A stretch of DNA of 18,391 bases from H111-94 sp034436045 (GCA_034436045.1 DAOTVZ010000017.1:1-18391), one strand, 5' to 3'. Positions 7,467 through 15,395 are shown, counted from the first letter of the stretch. Notes: generated from the sequence alone by a model not told the origin. A program made the numbers and translations.

Positions 7467-8505
7467 ACAACAGAATCTCTACCCGCTTGCCTGTCTCAGC
7501 GCTTTCGATAGCTCCCAGCACCATAGCAAGACTTTTGATGTTATCAGCAGCGCTGGTTTCGGGGATTGCACCAGCGCGCACGCAGTTAATAAACTCGCGG
7601 ATATTGCTGGCGTGGCCGTGACTTTTTGCCTCATCCTGATACTCAGGGATGGCAACATCCGCGACGGTCGAATGGAAGCCGCCGGTCGCGGTAACGACCT
7701 GCGCGTTCATTTGAGTGCCCCCATCCCAACGCGCACTTCCTTGCCGACCGATGATGCGCCAATCGCTCTCCCATGTCGTAGGTAATCCCTCAGCACACCA
7801 GCTTCCACGATACGTATAAACAAGACCGTCGGTCATCTCGAAGATAGCCACTGCCGATGCCCCGTGTGCGTACCATGATCCCGCCGGATTCCATTCGTGA
7901 CAATAAACAGCAACAGGGTCGGATCGCGTCAAGAAGCGTGCCGCATCAAAGGTATGAATTGCCATATCGAGCAGCAAAACATGCCGCATTACATCACGAA
8001 AACCACCGAAATGCGCACCAGTATAGAAATCGCTATTGACCGTCGTCAATGGCCCCAACATCCTCTGATCAAGAAAAGTCCGTAAGCGACGAATATTAGC
8101 ATCATAGCGACGGTTTTGAATTACCGCGAGCAGTTTCCCAGCATGCTGTGCCGCTTCAATCATCGCGCGTGCATCGTCCAGCGTCTCCGCCAGCGGCTTC
8201 TCTCCCAGCACATGACAGCCGTACTTGAGCGCGGTCAGCGTCACATCTTTATGTGCCGAGGGAATAGCACAGTCAAAGACGACATCTGGCCAGGTTTGCT
8301 CCAACACTGAGGCCAGGTCTGTGCTTATGACGCATGAAAGATGATGTTTTTCGGCCTCCTTGCGGGCCGCTTCCTCTATCACATCCACCAACCCAACGAT
8401 CTCTATATCGGGCATCGTTTCCAAAATATTTTGCCAGACACTTCCCATGCTACCACAACCAACCTGCACCGCCCGTATTTTTCTATCATAAGATATAGCC
8501 TGCAC
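7465..8505 (-). CDS. Gfo/Idh/MocA-family NAD(P)-dependent oxidoreductase
   Basis: Likely oxidises or epimerises a sugar or cyclitol. The 346-residue product has the Rossmann motif VGCGSMGS near residues 15-22, the family motif GEKPLAETL with Lys103, and the catalytic-type D180-xxx-H184 in LDMAIHTFD. The C-terminal alpha/beta domain (FEMTDGLVYTYRGSW onward) is complete and the length is normal. The start is GTG at 8505 with AAAGGA upstream. It diverges from the aminotransferase and converges on the quinone oxidoreductase. No sugar transporter or other catabolic gene is next to it, so the substrate is unknown. Confidence 0.93.
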   Translation of the reverse strand: MQAISYDRKIRAVQVGCGSMGSVWQNILETMPDIEIVGLVDVIEEAARKEAEKHHLSCVISTDLASVLEQTWPDVVFDCAIPSAHKDVTLTALKYGCHVLGEKPLAETLDDARAMIEAAQHAGKLLAVIQNRRYDANIRRLRTFLDQRMLGPLTTVNSDFYTGAHFGGFRDVMRHVLLLDMAIHTFDAARFLTRSDPVAVYCHEWNPAGSWYAHGASAVAIFEMTDGLVYTYRGSWCAEGLPTTWESDWRIIGRQGSARWDGGTQMNAQVVTATGGFHSTVADVAIPEYQDEAKSHGHASNIREFINCVRAGAIPETSAADNIKSLAMVLGAIESAETGKRVEILL

Positions 8506-8620
8506 CTTGTATCCTTTCTATAATGGAGCAACGATCCTATTCGCTCCCGCATACTGTCAAAGCAACAAATCCATCCACATAGTACCACTTACTCGCTCGC
8601 TGGTAGCACCGGCGAAGGTG

Positions 8621-8629
8621 TGTTAAAAT
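8621..8629 (+). promoter_or_regulatory. Extended -10 promoter candidate for the aminotransferase
   Basis: TGTTAAAAT lies 40 bp before the ATG at 8669 and fits an extended -10 element. The -35 position is poor. The 163-bp divergent gap to the Gfo/Idh gene holds nothing else recognisable. Confidence 0.4.
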
Positions 8630-8668
8630 GGCACAGTCACGACACTTCCAGAAACTAAGAGGAGAGAT

Positions 8669-9781
8669 ATGCAGAGTACCCAAACCGAACAGATTCTTTT
8701 CACCAGAGGCGTTCCCGCTCTCGAAGCCCTGCCCAACCAGCTTATCAGCGAATGCTTAGAAGCGGTACTTGCGGGGCCGGATAAGAAAATAATTTTACAA
8801 TACGGCCACAATGGCGGCTACCTACCCCTGCGTAAACTGCTGGCCGAGCAATATAACGTTACGCCAGAGCAGGTACTTGTCGGCAATGGCTCTCTGCACC
8901 TGCAAGACATGCTTGCCGCTCTGCTGGTCAAGCCAGGCGATGTTGTGTTCGTGGAGCAGCCAAGCTATGACCGCGCCATCAAGACCTTCCGCCGACGCGG
9001 CGCAAAGGTGATCGGCATTCCGCTCGAACACGACGGCGTGAATCTGCAAGCGTTGGAGCAGGCCATCGCCAGACAAGTGCCGACATTCATGTATGTTATT
9101 CCTGATTTCCAGAACCCCGCCGGTGTCACCACTTCCGCTGAAAAGCGCCAGGCGCTGGTTGAGCTAGCGCAACGCCACAACTTCTGGCTGGTCGAAGATA
9201 TACCCTATCGCACCTTGCGCTACTCTGGCGAATCAATCCCGCTTCTGCGCGAGATCAACGCGGAACACGTGTTAACGCTTAGCTCATATAGCAAGCTTAT
9301 CAGTCCAGCCTTGCGTGTTGGCTATCTCATCGGGCCTGCTGATTTCGTCAAGCAACTGACGAGGCTGGCCGAAGATACCATCCTCGCCCCTGTGCTACCA
9401 ACCCAGGCCGCAGTGGTCGTCTTCCATCGTCGTGGCTATTTCGCCTCCAATCTTGAGGCGCTGAAACAACTCTACGCACCACGCTTGCACGCTATCGTCG
9501 GCGCGCTCAAAGAGCATCTTCCCGGCATCCCCTTCGCGGAGCCAGAGGGTGGCTTCTTCGTTAGCATCACGCTCCCTGAAGCGGCCAACAGCAGCAATCT
9601 GCTCACACGCGCCCAGGAAGCGGGCCTCGCGCTCACCGATGGTCACGGCTTCTTCGCCGACCCGCTGGACGAAAGCGAAGACGTAGCCAGCCTGGGTGCA
9701 CGCTTTGTGCGCCTGCCTTTCTGTGCCCTCACCCCAGAACAGATCACAGAGGGGGTGCGCCGCCTGGCAACACTGATCTAG
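8669..9781 (+). CDS. PLP-dependent class I/II aminotransferase (2-aminoadipate/aromatic aminotransferase type)
   Basis: Transfers an amino group between an amino acid and a 2-oxo acid using pyridoxal phosphate. The 370-residue protein shows the fold-type I elements in order: GNGSLHLQDML (cofactor phosphate region), PDFQNPAG with Asn149, EDIPY with Asp177 and Tyr180, and the Schiff-base lysine Lys209 in SSYSKLISPALRVGY. It resembles the catalytic half of MocR-type regulators and LysN-type aminotransferases but has no N-terminal helix-turn-helix domain. ATG at 8669 follows AAGAGGAGAG. A strong hairpin follows its stop, so it is probably a single-gene transcript. The substrate is uncertain. Confidence 0.94.
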   Translation: MQSTQTEQILFTRGVPALEALPNQLISECLEAVLAGPDKKIILQYGHNGGYLPLRKLLAEQYNVTPEQVLVGNGSLHLQDMLAALLVKPGDVVFVEQPSYDRAIKTFRRRGAKVIGIPLEHDGVNLQALEQAIARQVPTFMYVIPDFQNPAGVTTSAEKRQALVELAQRHNFWLVEDIPYRTLRYSGESIPLLREINAEHVLTLSSYSKLISPALRVGYLIGPADFVKQLTRLAEDTILAPVLPTQAAVVVFHRRGYFASNLEALKQLYAPRLHAIVGALKEHLPGIPFAEPEGGFFVSITLPEAANSSNLLTRAQEAGLALTDGHGFFADPLDESEDVASLGARFVRLPFCALTPEQITEGVRRLATLI

Positions 9782-9788
9782 CTGCACA

Positions 9789-9821
9789 AAATGTGGGACA
9801 TGTTCATCATGTCCCACATTT
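9789..9821 (+). terminator. Terminator hairpin after the aminotransferase
   Basis: A perfect 14-bp stem, AAATGTGGGACATG (9789-9802) with its complement (9808-9821), closes a 5-nt loop just 7 bp past the stop codon. There are only short T-runs after it. Confidence 0.7.
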
Positions 9822-9840
9822 GCATTTCCTGATAGCTTAA

Positions 9841-9877
9841 TGGAAAAGAGAGTACACAATACTCTTGAGCGTTTCCA
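9841..9877. other. Nested hairpin downstream of the aminotransferase terminator
   Basis: AGAGTA (9849-9854) pairs with TACTCT (9860-9865), flanked by an outer GGAAA/TTTCC pair (9842-9846 with 9872-9876). It could be a second terminator. No gene lies between it and about 10120. Confidence 0.35.
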
Positions 9878-10120
9878 TGACTAGAAATTATCTTATGTCC
9901 ATGCATTTTCCATCGCATTTATTCAATCTCATCCCGATAGCGATGCCATTTTTGCCTTTGACCATCATATGACACTTGCTGGCGTTCCCGTTTTACCGGA
10001 TACACTCTAGCACAAAAAATATGATTGCAAGGGGACTTTTTGTAAGGCACAAACTACTTTACAGCGCAAGAATCCGATAGTGATTTCCTGCTCACCGCCG
10101 TATACTTGAAACAGAACGAC

Positions 10121-10210
10121 ATGAAAGAAAGGATGCACGGCATGATCTCTACTGAGAGCATAGAACAGGAATATTTAGGAAAAGCCATAAAGGCGCGCTG
10201 CTGGCCTTGA
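10121..10210 (+). other. Very short open frame (29 codons), doubtful
   Basis: ATG at 10121 (or 10142, after a weak AAAGG) opens a frame ending TGA at 10208-10210, inside the left arm of the long stem-loop at 10188-10287. The product ends KAIKARCWP. I do not recognise it. It may be a truncated gene start or chance. Confidence 0.18.
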
Positions 10211-10287
10211 GTGACCGAACCCGTCGCCCATGTGTTGTAACAGGATATTTATCGATTTGGTCGCTCAAGGTTAGCAGCGCGCCCTTA
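10188..10287. repeat. Long imperfect stem-loop (about 29-bp arms, 43-nt loop)
   Basis: The left arm (10188-10215, starting TAAAGGCGCGCTGCT) pairs with the right arm (10259-10287, ending AGCAGCGCGCCCTTA). There are one or two mismatches and three positions that become G-U pairs in a plus-strand RNA. A smaller TGTT/AACA hairpin lies in the loop. It could be a structured RNA, a decayed mobile-element terminus pair or a terminator. No transposase is adjacent, and I saw no clear target duplication. Confidence 0.5.
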
Positions 10288-10309
10288 CAGTATCGGGCAT
10301 GGTTTTATA

Positions 10310-10531
10310 TTATACGTGGGCCGGTACCCGATGCTCCTGGCGCGTATGTGTACGCGCGGCCATTGCGATCTCTTCGTGATGGCTGGCGAGCCAGTCCATT
10401 AGCTGCATTGTCTCTTCGGGAGTCATTTTGGTACTGAAGCCGAGGGCACGACCAAACTCGTGGCAGTACAGATGTAGATTGCCATCTTCAATCCAGGACT
10501 CGTAGCGACCGATCTTTGCTCTCTCCATCAT
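10310..10531 (-). CDS. Small hypothetical protein (73 residues)
   Basis: I do not recognise a named family. The start at 10531 (ATGATG) is preceded by AAGGAGC at ideal spacing, which supports a real gene. The product is acidic to neutral, soluble, with no signal peptide or membrane segment. A central part reads YESWIEDGNLHLYCHEFGRA, followed by a predicted helix MTPEETMQLMDWLASHHEEI and a polar, His/Arg-rich tail. The pattern (short strand pair, then helix) suggests a small folded domain. The open frame extends 12 codons further upstream, but without a ribosome binding site. It stands alone between gene-poor stretches; function unknown. Confidence 0.62.
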   Translation of the reverse strand: MMERAKIGRYESWIEDGNLHLYCHEFGRALGFSTKMTPEETMQLMDWLASHHEEIAMAARTHTRQEHRVPAHV

Positions 10532-11126
10532 AGCTTTGCTCCTTCGCTTGCTATCATTGACATGCACGGTATTTATCGGCTAACCATTCTGCCGTGAACG
10601 GCTCCAGCTTTTTCGCTTACCTGCTGGGAATCCTAGTATAAAATATACATAGCCAGATAGCCATATGGTTTTTATATACATTTTATCCACAGGTCATTGG
10701 CAACTATCACATAGTCAATCACCAGAAGACCGGCTTCTTCAAGAGCAATACCCCACTTACACAGGTTTAGAATGATGAATAAGCTGCATTATTGTGTAAT
10801 TCCTCATCTTTATTCATATGGATACTTCGTACATACCACAGCATTACGTATGGCCGCGTATGGAAAATTAATCCATAATTTTCCAGGATGCAGACGATCA
10901 TTCTTGAGAGTAGAACTCAGCACGTGAGTAACGACCGGGCAAGGTAGCCACAAGGGCATATCCCTACAATGAGGCCGAGTTGAAGCAGTATCGTATCATC
11001 GTGGGAGTATGTCCTGGCGGCTACCCTGCCTCACGCTTGCGTTCGCCCTGCTAGCTTGCGGCATGATGGATGTGATACACTCACATTACACACCATTGTT
11101 GTCGCACGAAGGACGAGATTACCAGA
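10532..11126. other. Gene-poor stretch of about 595 bp
   Basis: No credible open frame was seen on either strand. It is A+T-rich between about 10620 and 10880. It contains a perfect 10-bp inverted repeat TGGAAAATTA (10861-10870) / TAATTTTCCA (10876-10885) with a 5-nt loop. A looser repeat (ATGAATAAG near 10776 with CTTTATTCAT near 10810) is also present. It presumably carries the promoter of the fixC-like operon, but I could not assign boxes confidently. Confidence 0.5.
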
Positions 11127-12428
11127 ATGCAACAGTTTGATGCAATTGTTGTTGGTGCCGGGCCAGCCGGTAGCAGTGCCGCACTCGCAATGGCACGTGC
11201 CGGATTACAGGTTGCGCTCATTGAGCGGGGAGAATATCCTGGCGCAAAAAATGTCTCCGGTGCAGCTCTTTACGCACCAAACCTGCTAGCCGACCTGCTG
11301 CCCAACTATTGGGAAGAGGCTCCTGTCGAACGCTATCTCACGCGCCGCATCGTGACTCTGCTGGGCAGAGAGTCGGCACTTTCACTTGATTTTCGCACCA
11401 ACCACTTCGGCCAGCCGCCCTACAACGGCTTTACTATTTTACGTCCCAAATTCGACCGCTGGCTGGCCGGGAAAGCCGAGGAAGCCGGAGCGCTCCTCAT
11501 CACCTCTACGGTCGTCGATGACCTGCTCTACGAAGGAGAACAGGTTGTGGGCGTGCGTTGCCGACGCGAGAATGGTGATCTCTACGCGCCTATCGTCATT
11601 GCGGCGGATGGGGCGAACTCGTTTCTGGCAAAGAAGGCCGGACTGCAAAAGGAATTTCACGCCGACGAAATGACGCTGGGTGTCAAAGAGGTACTGCGCC
11701 TGGATGCACATACGATTGAGGAACGCTTCAATCTCAATGGGGACGAGGGCATGACCAATGAATACGTCGGCTACGCTTCCGGCGATGTCAAAGGCGGCGG
11801 CTTTCTCTATACGAACCGCGACACGCTCTCCATTGGCGTGGTGACACAGATCGCCTCTCTGGCACAACAGCAGCGACGCGCGTATGAACTGCTCGACCAG
11901 TTCAAGCAACATCCCGCCGTCGCACCGTTAGTGCGTGACGCGGTGACGCTTGAATATTCGGCGCACATGATTCCAGAAGGCGGCTGGTCGATGATTCCGA
12001 AGTTATCGCGTGCAGGTATGCTGGTCGTGGGAGATGCTGCCAGCTTTGTTTTTGCTGCCGGCCTGTTTCTCGAAGGCATGAACTTTGCCATTGCTTCCGG
12101 CCTGATCGCCGCGCAGGTAGCTCAATTGGCCCACCAGGAGCGGGATTTTTCAGCGCGTAGCATGGCACGCTACCGCACTCGGCTTGCAGAGAGCTTCGTA
12201 TTACAGGATATGAAGAAGTTTCGTCACGCCCCCCCCTTCATCAATAACGAGCGACTACAAAATGTCTATCCAGAACTGCTTTGTGAGGCCGCCGAACGTG
12301 TCTTTCGCTCCGATGGCCGACCGCGCCACAAAGTCGGACGCACCGTGTTCCGCACATTACGCAGCAAAATACCCTTGCTTACCCTGTTACGCGACGGCTG
12401 GGAAGCTGGACGCGCACTCCTTTTTTAG
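11127..12428 (+). CDS. fixC: FixC-like electron transfer flavoprotein-quinone oxidoreductase
   Basis: FAD protein that passes electrons from a FixAB-type electron transfer flavoprotein to quinone. The 433 residues match FixC length. The N-terminal dinucleotide fold is VVGAGPAGSSAALAMARAG (8-26), followed by PGAKNVSGAALY, a FixC hallmark. A second FAD motif, VVGDAASFV, is near residue 300, followed by GLFLEGMNFAIASG. The C-terminal part, MKKFRHAPPF onward, resembles the quinone-side region of FixC. The start at 11127 has a moderate GGACGAG upstream. It heads a tight operon with the LLM oxidoreductase, SDR and FixX-like ferredoxin, with gaps of 24, 11 and 14 bp. The FixX partner supports FixC over a geranylgeranyl reductase. 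Confidence 0.92.
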   Translation: MQQFDAIVVGAGPAGSSAALAMARAGLQVALIERGEYPGAKNVSGAALYAPNLLADLLPNYWEEAPVERYLTRRIVTLLGRESALSLDFRTNHFGQPPYNGFTILRPKFDRWLAGKAEEAGALLITSTVVDDLLYEGEQVVGVRCRRENGDLYAPIVIAADGANSFLAKKAGLQKEFHADEMTLGVKEVLRLDAHTIEERFNLNGDEGMTNEYVGYASGDVKGGGFLYTNRDTLSIGVVTQIASLAQQQRRAYELLDQFKQHPAVAPLVRDAVTLEYSAHMIPEGGWSMIPKLSRAGMLVVGDAASFVFAAGLFLEGMNFAIASGLIAAQVAQLAHQERDFSARSMARYRTRLAESFVLQDMKKFRHAPPFINNERLQNVYPELLCEAAERVFRSDGRPRHKVGRTVFRTLRSKIPLLTLLRDGWEAGRALLF

Positions 12429-12452
12429 CTTTTCTTAGAATGAGGATACACG

Positions 12453-13424
12453 ATGGTTGCTATTTCTCTCATGATTGAAGGGCAAGATGGCCTGAACTGG
12501 TCACGCTGGCAACGATTAGTTACCGAGGCCGAAACGCTTGGTTTCGCCGGTCTTTTTCGCTCCGACCACTTCACGAACGCCACCCCACCGGATAAAGACT
12601 CGCTGGAGATGATCGTCTCGCTGACCTACCTGGCTGATCACACGCAGCGCATCCATTTCGGCCCACTTGTATCCCCGCTCACCTTTCGCGCTCCGCAAAT
12701 GCTGGCACGGCAGGCGGCGGCGCTCGATGACCTGAGTAGCGGACGCATGATTCTCGGCCTGGGTGCGGGCTGGCAGGAGCGCGAACACCGCCTCTTCGGT
12801 TACGATCTCGGCACAACCGCCACGCGCATGGCCCGTCTTGAAGAAGGTTTAGAGGTCATCACCCGTCTACTGCGCAGTGATACGCCGGTGACATTCGAGG
12901 GGAAATACTTTCAACTGCGCGAGGCCACGCTGCTGCCACGACCACAACGCCCCGGCGGGCCGCGCATCCTTGTTGGCGGCAACGGGCAGAAACGCACCCT
13001 CTCGCTGGTCGCGCGCTATGCTGATGTCTGGAACGCGCTCTACCTCACACCGCAAGCCTTCCATGAACGCAGTGTGGCGCTCGATGACCTGTTGCGCCAA
13101 TCCGGTCGGCAACCCGGCGAGGTGAAACGCACCATGATGCTCACGCTGCTTTTTGGACGCGACAAAGCAGCACTGGAGCAGCAACTGGAGCCATACCGCA
13201 AACGACCAGAGTTGAGTGGAAAATCAACCGAAGAGATAGTACGGACGCTAGGTCTCTCCGGTCGCTGCATTATCGGCACAGCAGAACAGGCAGAGCGGGT
13301 CATTGAACAGATCAAAGCCTATGAGGCGGTGGGGGTCGAGGAACTTATGATGCAATGGTTCGAGATGGATGATATCGACGACCTGCGTGCCTTCGCCAGC
13401 AGCGTTTTCCCACACATAGCATAG
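12453..13424 (+). CDS. LLM-class flavin oxidoreductase, probably F420-dependent (Rv1855c-like)
   Basis: Member of the luciferase-like monooxygenase fold, which uses F420H2 or FMNH2 for hydride transfer or oxygenation. The 323-residue protein shows the early segment GFAGLFRSDHF, the strand-loop RIHFGPLVSPLTFR, ALDDLSSGRMILGLGAGW (a family signature for cofactor binding), and HRLFGYDL before RMARLEEGLEVI. PRILVGGNGQKRTLSLVARYAD near the middle is also typical of the Rv1855c-like subgroup (recalled family pattern). The start ATG at 12453 follows TGAGGATA. It sits inside the fixC-fixX operon, which is unusual and suggests it shares electrons or a substrate with that complex. The cofactor is inferred from subgroup likeness only. 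Confidence 0.9.
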   Translation: MVAISLMIEGQDGLNWSRWQRLVTEAETLGFAGLFRSDHFTNATPPDKDSLEMIVSLTYLADHTQRIHFGPLVSPLTFRAPQMLARQAAALDDLSSGRMILGLGAGWQEREHRLFGYDLGTTATRMARLEEGLEVITRLLRSDTPVTFEGKYFQLREATLLPRPQRPGGPRILVGGNGQKRTLSLVARYADVWNALYLTPQAFHERSVALDDLLRQSGRQPGEVKRTMMLTLLFGRDKAALEQQLEPYRKRPELSGKSTEEIVRTLGLSGRCIIGTAEQAERVIEQIKAYEAVGVEELMMQWFEMDDIDDLRAFASSVFPHIA

Positions 13425-13435
13425 GAGCAGAGCAG

Positions 13436-14230
13436 ATGGACCTTGGTATACGAGGCAAAGTGGCTATCGTGCTGGCCGCCAGCAAGGGGCTGGGACGCGC
13501 CTGCGCAGCGGCCCTGGCGGCAGAAGGCGTCAATCTCGTCATCGGAGCGCGCAATCAGCAGGTTCTGGAAGAGGCTGCACGCCAGATTGAGCGCACAACG
13601 GGAAGCAAGGTACTGGCAGTACCAACGGATGTCACAAAGGCCGAAGAACTGGTACGTATTGCTGACAACGCCTTGCGCGAATTTGGACATATAGATATCC
13701 TGGTCAATAATGCAGGCGGGCCACCAGCAGGTAACTTTGAAGCCTTCAGTGACGAGCAATGGCAGGCCGCTTTTGAGTTGAACCTGCTCAGTGCCGTGCG
13801 CATGATTCGCCTGGTGCTGCCCTCTATGCGGGCGCAAGGCAGTGGACGCATCATCAATATCGTCAGCACTTCGGTCAAGCAACCTATCGATAACCTGCTA
13901 CTGTCGAACTCTATTCGTCCTGGCATCATCGGTCTGGCAAAGTCGCTCTCACTCGAACTGGCTCCCGCTAACATTACCATCAACAACGTCTGCCCCGGTC
14001 GCATTCTGACAGATCGCATTCGGCAGCTTGAACGCATCGATGAAAAAGTGCAGCAAGGCATGTCGGAAGAAGAGATTTTGCAGAAGTCCGCGCAAGGCAT
14101 TCCAATGAGGCGGCTTGGCAAGCCCGAAGAAGTAGGGGCGCTGGTGGCTTTTCTGGCCTCACAGCAGGCAGCATACATCACTGGCACCACGATTCAGGTC
14201 GATGGTGGGCAGACCCGCTCGATACTCTAA
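13436..14230 (+). CDS. Atypical short-chain dehydrogenase/reductase (3-oxoacyl reductase-like)
   Basis: The 264-residue protein has the SDR Rossmann fold: nucleotide loop AASKGLGRA (14-22), NNAGG at 91-95, and C-terminal TGTTIQVDGGQTRS. At the catalytic site the usual Tyr-x-x-x-Lys is replaced: SNSIRPGIIGLAK places Ser157 and Arg161 where Tyr and Lys normally lie, while Ser144 remains in NIVSTS. This SN-x-x-R pattern is found in a recognised BKR-like SDR subgroup that lacks the canonical tetrad, so it looks like a subgroup feature and not decay. The gene starts 11 bp after the LLM gene with AGGAGC upstream, and fixX follows 14 bp later. Reaction unknown; a reductase acting on an acyl or carbonyl substrate is possible. 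Confidence 0.9.
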   Translation: MDLGIRGKVAIVLAASKGLGRACAAALAAEGVNLVIGARNQQVLEEAARQIERTTGSKVLAVPTDVTKAEELVRIADNALREFGHIDILVNNAGGPPAGNFEAFSDEQWQAAFELNLLSAVRMIRLVLPSMRAQGSGRIINIVSTSVKQPIDNLLLSNSIRPGIIGLAKSLSLELAPANITINNVCPGRILTDRIRQLERIDEKVQQGMSEEEILQKSAQGIPMRRLGKPEEVGALVAFLASQQAAYITGTTIQVDGGQTRSIL

Positions 14231-14244
14231 GGAGCAACGATCTC

Positions 14245-14517
14245 ATGCAACCAATAGAAGAGCGCCTGGAACTGGTACGCTTCAAGGTCGATAAAACGCC
14301 GCATATCCGTCTCAACCGCGAGACATGCAAGGACTGCGACACACGCGCCTGTGTCTATGTCTGCCCGGCAGGGTTATTTGAACTGCTCGGTGGTGAAATG
14401 CATTTCTCTTACGAGCATTGCCTGGAATGCGGCACCTGCTACGTCGCCTGTGAACGCAAGGCCATTGAGTGGAGCTATCCACGTGGCGGCTGGGGTGTCA
14501 GCTTTCGCGCTTCATGA
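14245..14517 (+). CDS. fixX: FixX-like ferredoxin
   Basis: Small iron-sulfur protein that works with FixC in passing electrons to or from quinone. The 90 residues carry eight cysteines: C28, C31, C36, C40 (then Pro) and C59, C62, C65, C69, enough for two [4Fe-4S] clusters. The segments CKDCDTRACVYVCP and CLECGTCYVACERKAIEW, ending YPRGGWGV, are characteristic of FixX. AAGGAGC precedes the ATG at 14245 and overlaps the SDR stop region. It is the last gene of the tight operon; the FixA gene begins 1.46 kb further on, past sequences that look inserted. Confidence 0.94.
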   Translation: MQPIEERLELVRFKVDKTPHIRLNRETCKDCDTRACVYVCPAGLFELLGGEMHFSYEHCLECGTCYVACERKAIEWSYPRGGWGVSFRAS

Positions 14518-14551
14518 ATATATAATATAAAGGATTAAGAAGTCCCGCCCT

Positions 14552-15058
14552 GTAGGCAAAGTTGCGAACCTTCTGTTCAAATGTGAACGCATTACTGAAT
14601 AATTGCATCGCCAGAACGAGGTCTGCCTGCTTGAGAACCTGCTTGCGATGGAGATCAAAGTATGGGAACTGCAACAGCAAGGGATACTGTTCCGGCCTGG
14701 TATGAGCGAAATCCCAGACCTCGTGTTCGGTAAAATTCTCGTCCTGCGGAGTCACGCCGAGCCGCTCGTCGTAGGGAATATACATCTTTTCCGCCTCACG
14801 CCAGCTTGCAACCTCGTTGGCGTCCACGCCGAGGGCCTTTGCTTTCTCCGGGTGACGCTTCACCGCGTCGGCAGCCGCATACAGATTATGCTGTGCTATG
14901 AGATTCGTGTAGACATTATTATCGACGATGGCGCTGTATTCATCAGGGCCGGTAACACCATCGATACGGAACAGACCAAGAGCGGTGTTGAGATAGCCGA
15001 GAGAACGCCATAGCCGTGCCGTCTCGACCAGCAAATTATTCCAGAGTCTATAGTACAA
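14552..15058 (-). pseudogene. Fragment of a GH65 glycoside phosphorylase/hydrolase
   Basis: An open frame on the minus strand encodes an internal piece of a GH65 protein (kojibiose, maltose or trehalose phosphorylase family). Recognisable parts are LLVETARLW, then FRIDGVTGPDEY, where the Glu of GPDEY is the general acid of the family, then VDNNVYTN, NFTEHEVWDF, and KQADLVLAMQLF. Likeness stops after KVRNFAY near 14552, where the frame runs on with unrelated codons to 14498, inside fixX. At the other end it stops near 15050. Full GH65 enzymes have roughly 700-800 residues, so only about a fifth remains. It cannot be an active enzyme. The preserved frame suggests recent truncation. Confidence 0.85.
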
Positions 15059-15081
15059 TCAGTACAATGTTAGTGGTAGAA

Positions 15082-15159
15082 TCACCTCCCATCCATAGCG
15101 ATTAGCCAGTTCTCAACCTCTCCCAACGCCATGCCCTTATTACAAAATAGTTCACGCAC
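15082..15159 (-). CDS. Possible 25-residue leader-type open frame upstream of the GH65 fragment
   Basis: GTG at 15159 is preceded by GAGGAGGG on the minus strand and by a good promoter (15193-15221). The frame ends TGA at 15082-15084, and that stop is part of GGGAGGTGA, itself a strong ribosome binding site for the sequence that follows. The product (MRELFCNKGMALGEVENWLI, then AMDGR) is not recognised. It could be a true small peptide, or the start of a gene whose body was lost and replaced by the GH65 fragment. Confidence 0.35.
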   Translation of the reverse strand: MRELFCNKGMALGEVENWLIAMDGR

Positions 15160-15192
15160 AGTCTATCCCTCCTCTACCATCTTCCCTCCCTA

Positions 15193-15221
15193 AATGTAGC
15201 ATACAGGAACATGCTGGTCAA
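15193..15221 (-). promoter_or_regulatory. Sigma70-type promoter reading toward the GH65 fragment
   Basis: On the minus strand TTGACC (15216-15221) and TACATT (15193-15198) are 17 bp apart, five and four of six matches. The start would be near 15186, about 27 nt before the GTG at 15159. It would read antisense toward fixX through the GH65 fragment. Confidence 0.55.
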
Positions 15222-15395
15222 TTACACTAATCTTGCAATTGCCCGGCGCTGGCAAAGTTCATCCGAACGTTCCTGTCTTTTGCACTCATCACGGCAAGTA
15301 GTATGAAAGATAGCATTTCTCTTCTTCAACCATTCTCCAAGATAACAAACACATTAATCGGTCTTTATGAGTGTGGTAAAATAGGGAGAGGAAAC

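Noticed and set aside
10970..11055. Possible small gene just before fixC
   Set aside because: The ATG frame hits a stop after four codons, and no other frame has a start signal.
13555..14190. 211-codon open frame antisense to the SDR gene
   Set aside because: Its product is Ser/Arg-rich and low in hydrophobic order, typical of a shadow frame; the SDR reading is certain.
15060..15075. Tandem ATTGTACT copies as an insertion-sequence target duplication
   Set aside because: The copies are only 1 bp apart and no transposase or terminal repeats lie between them, so it is noted only as a possible junction mark.
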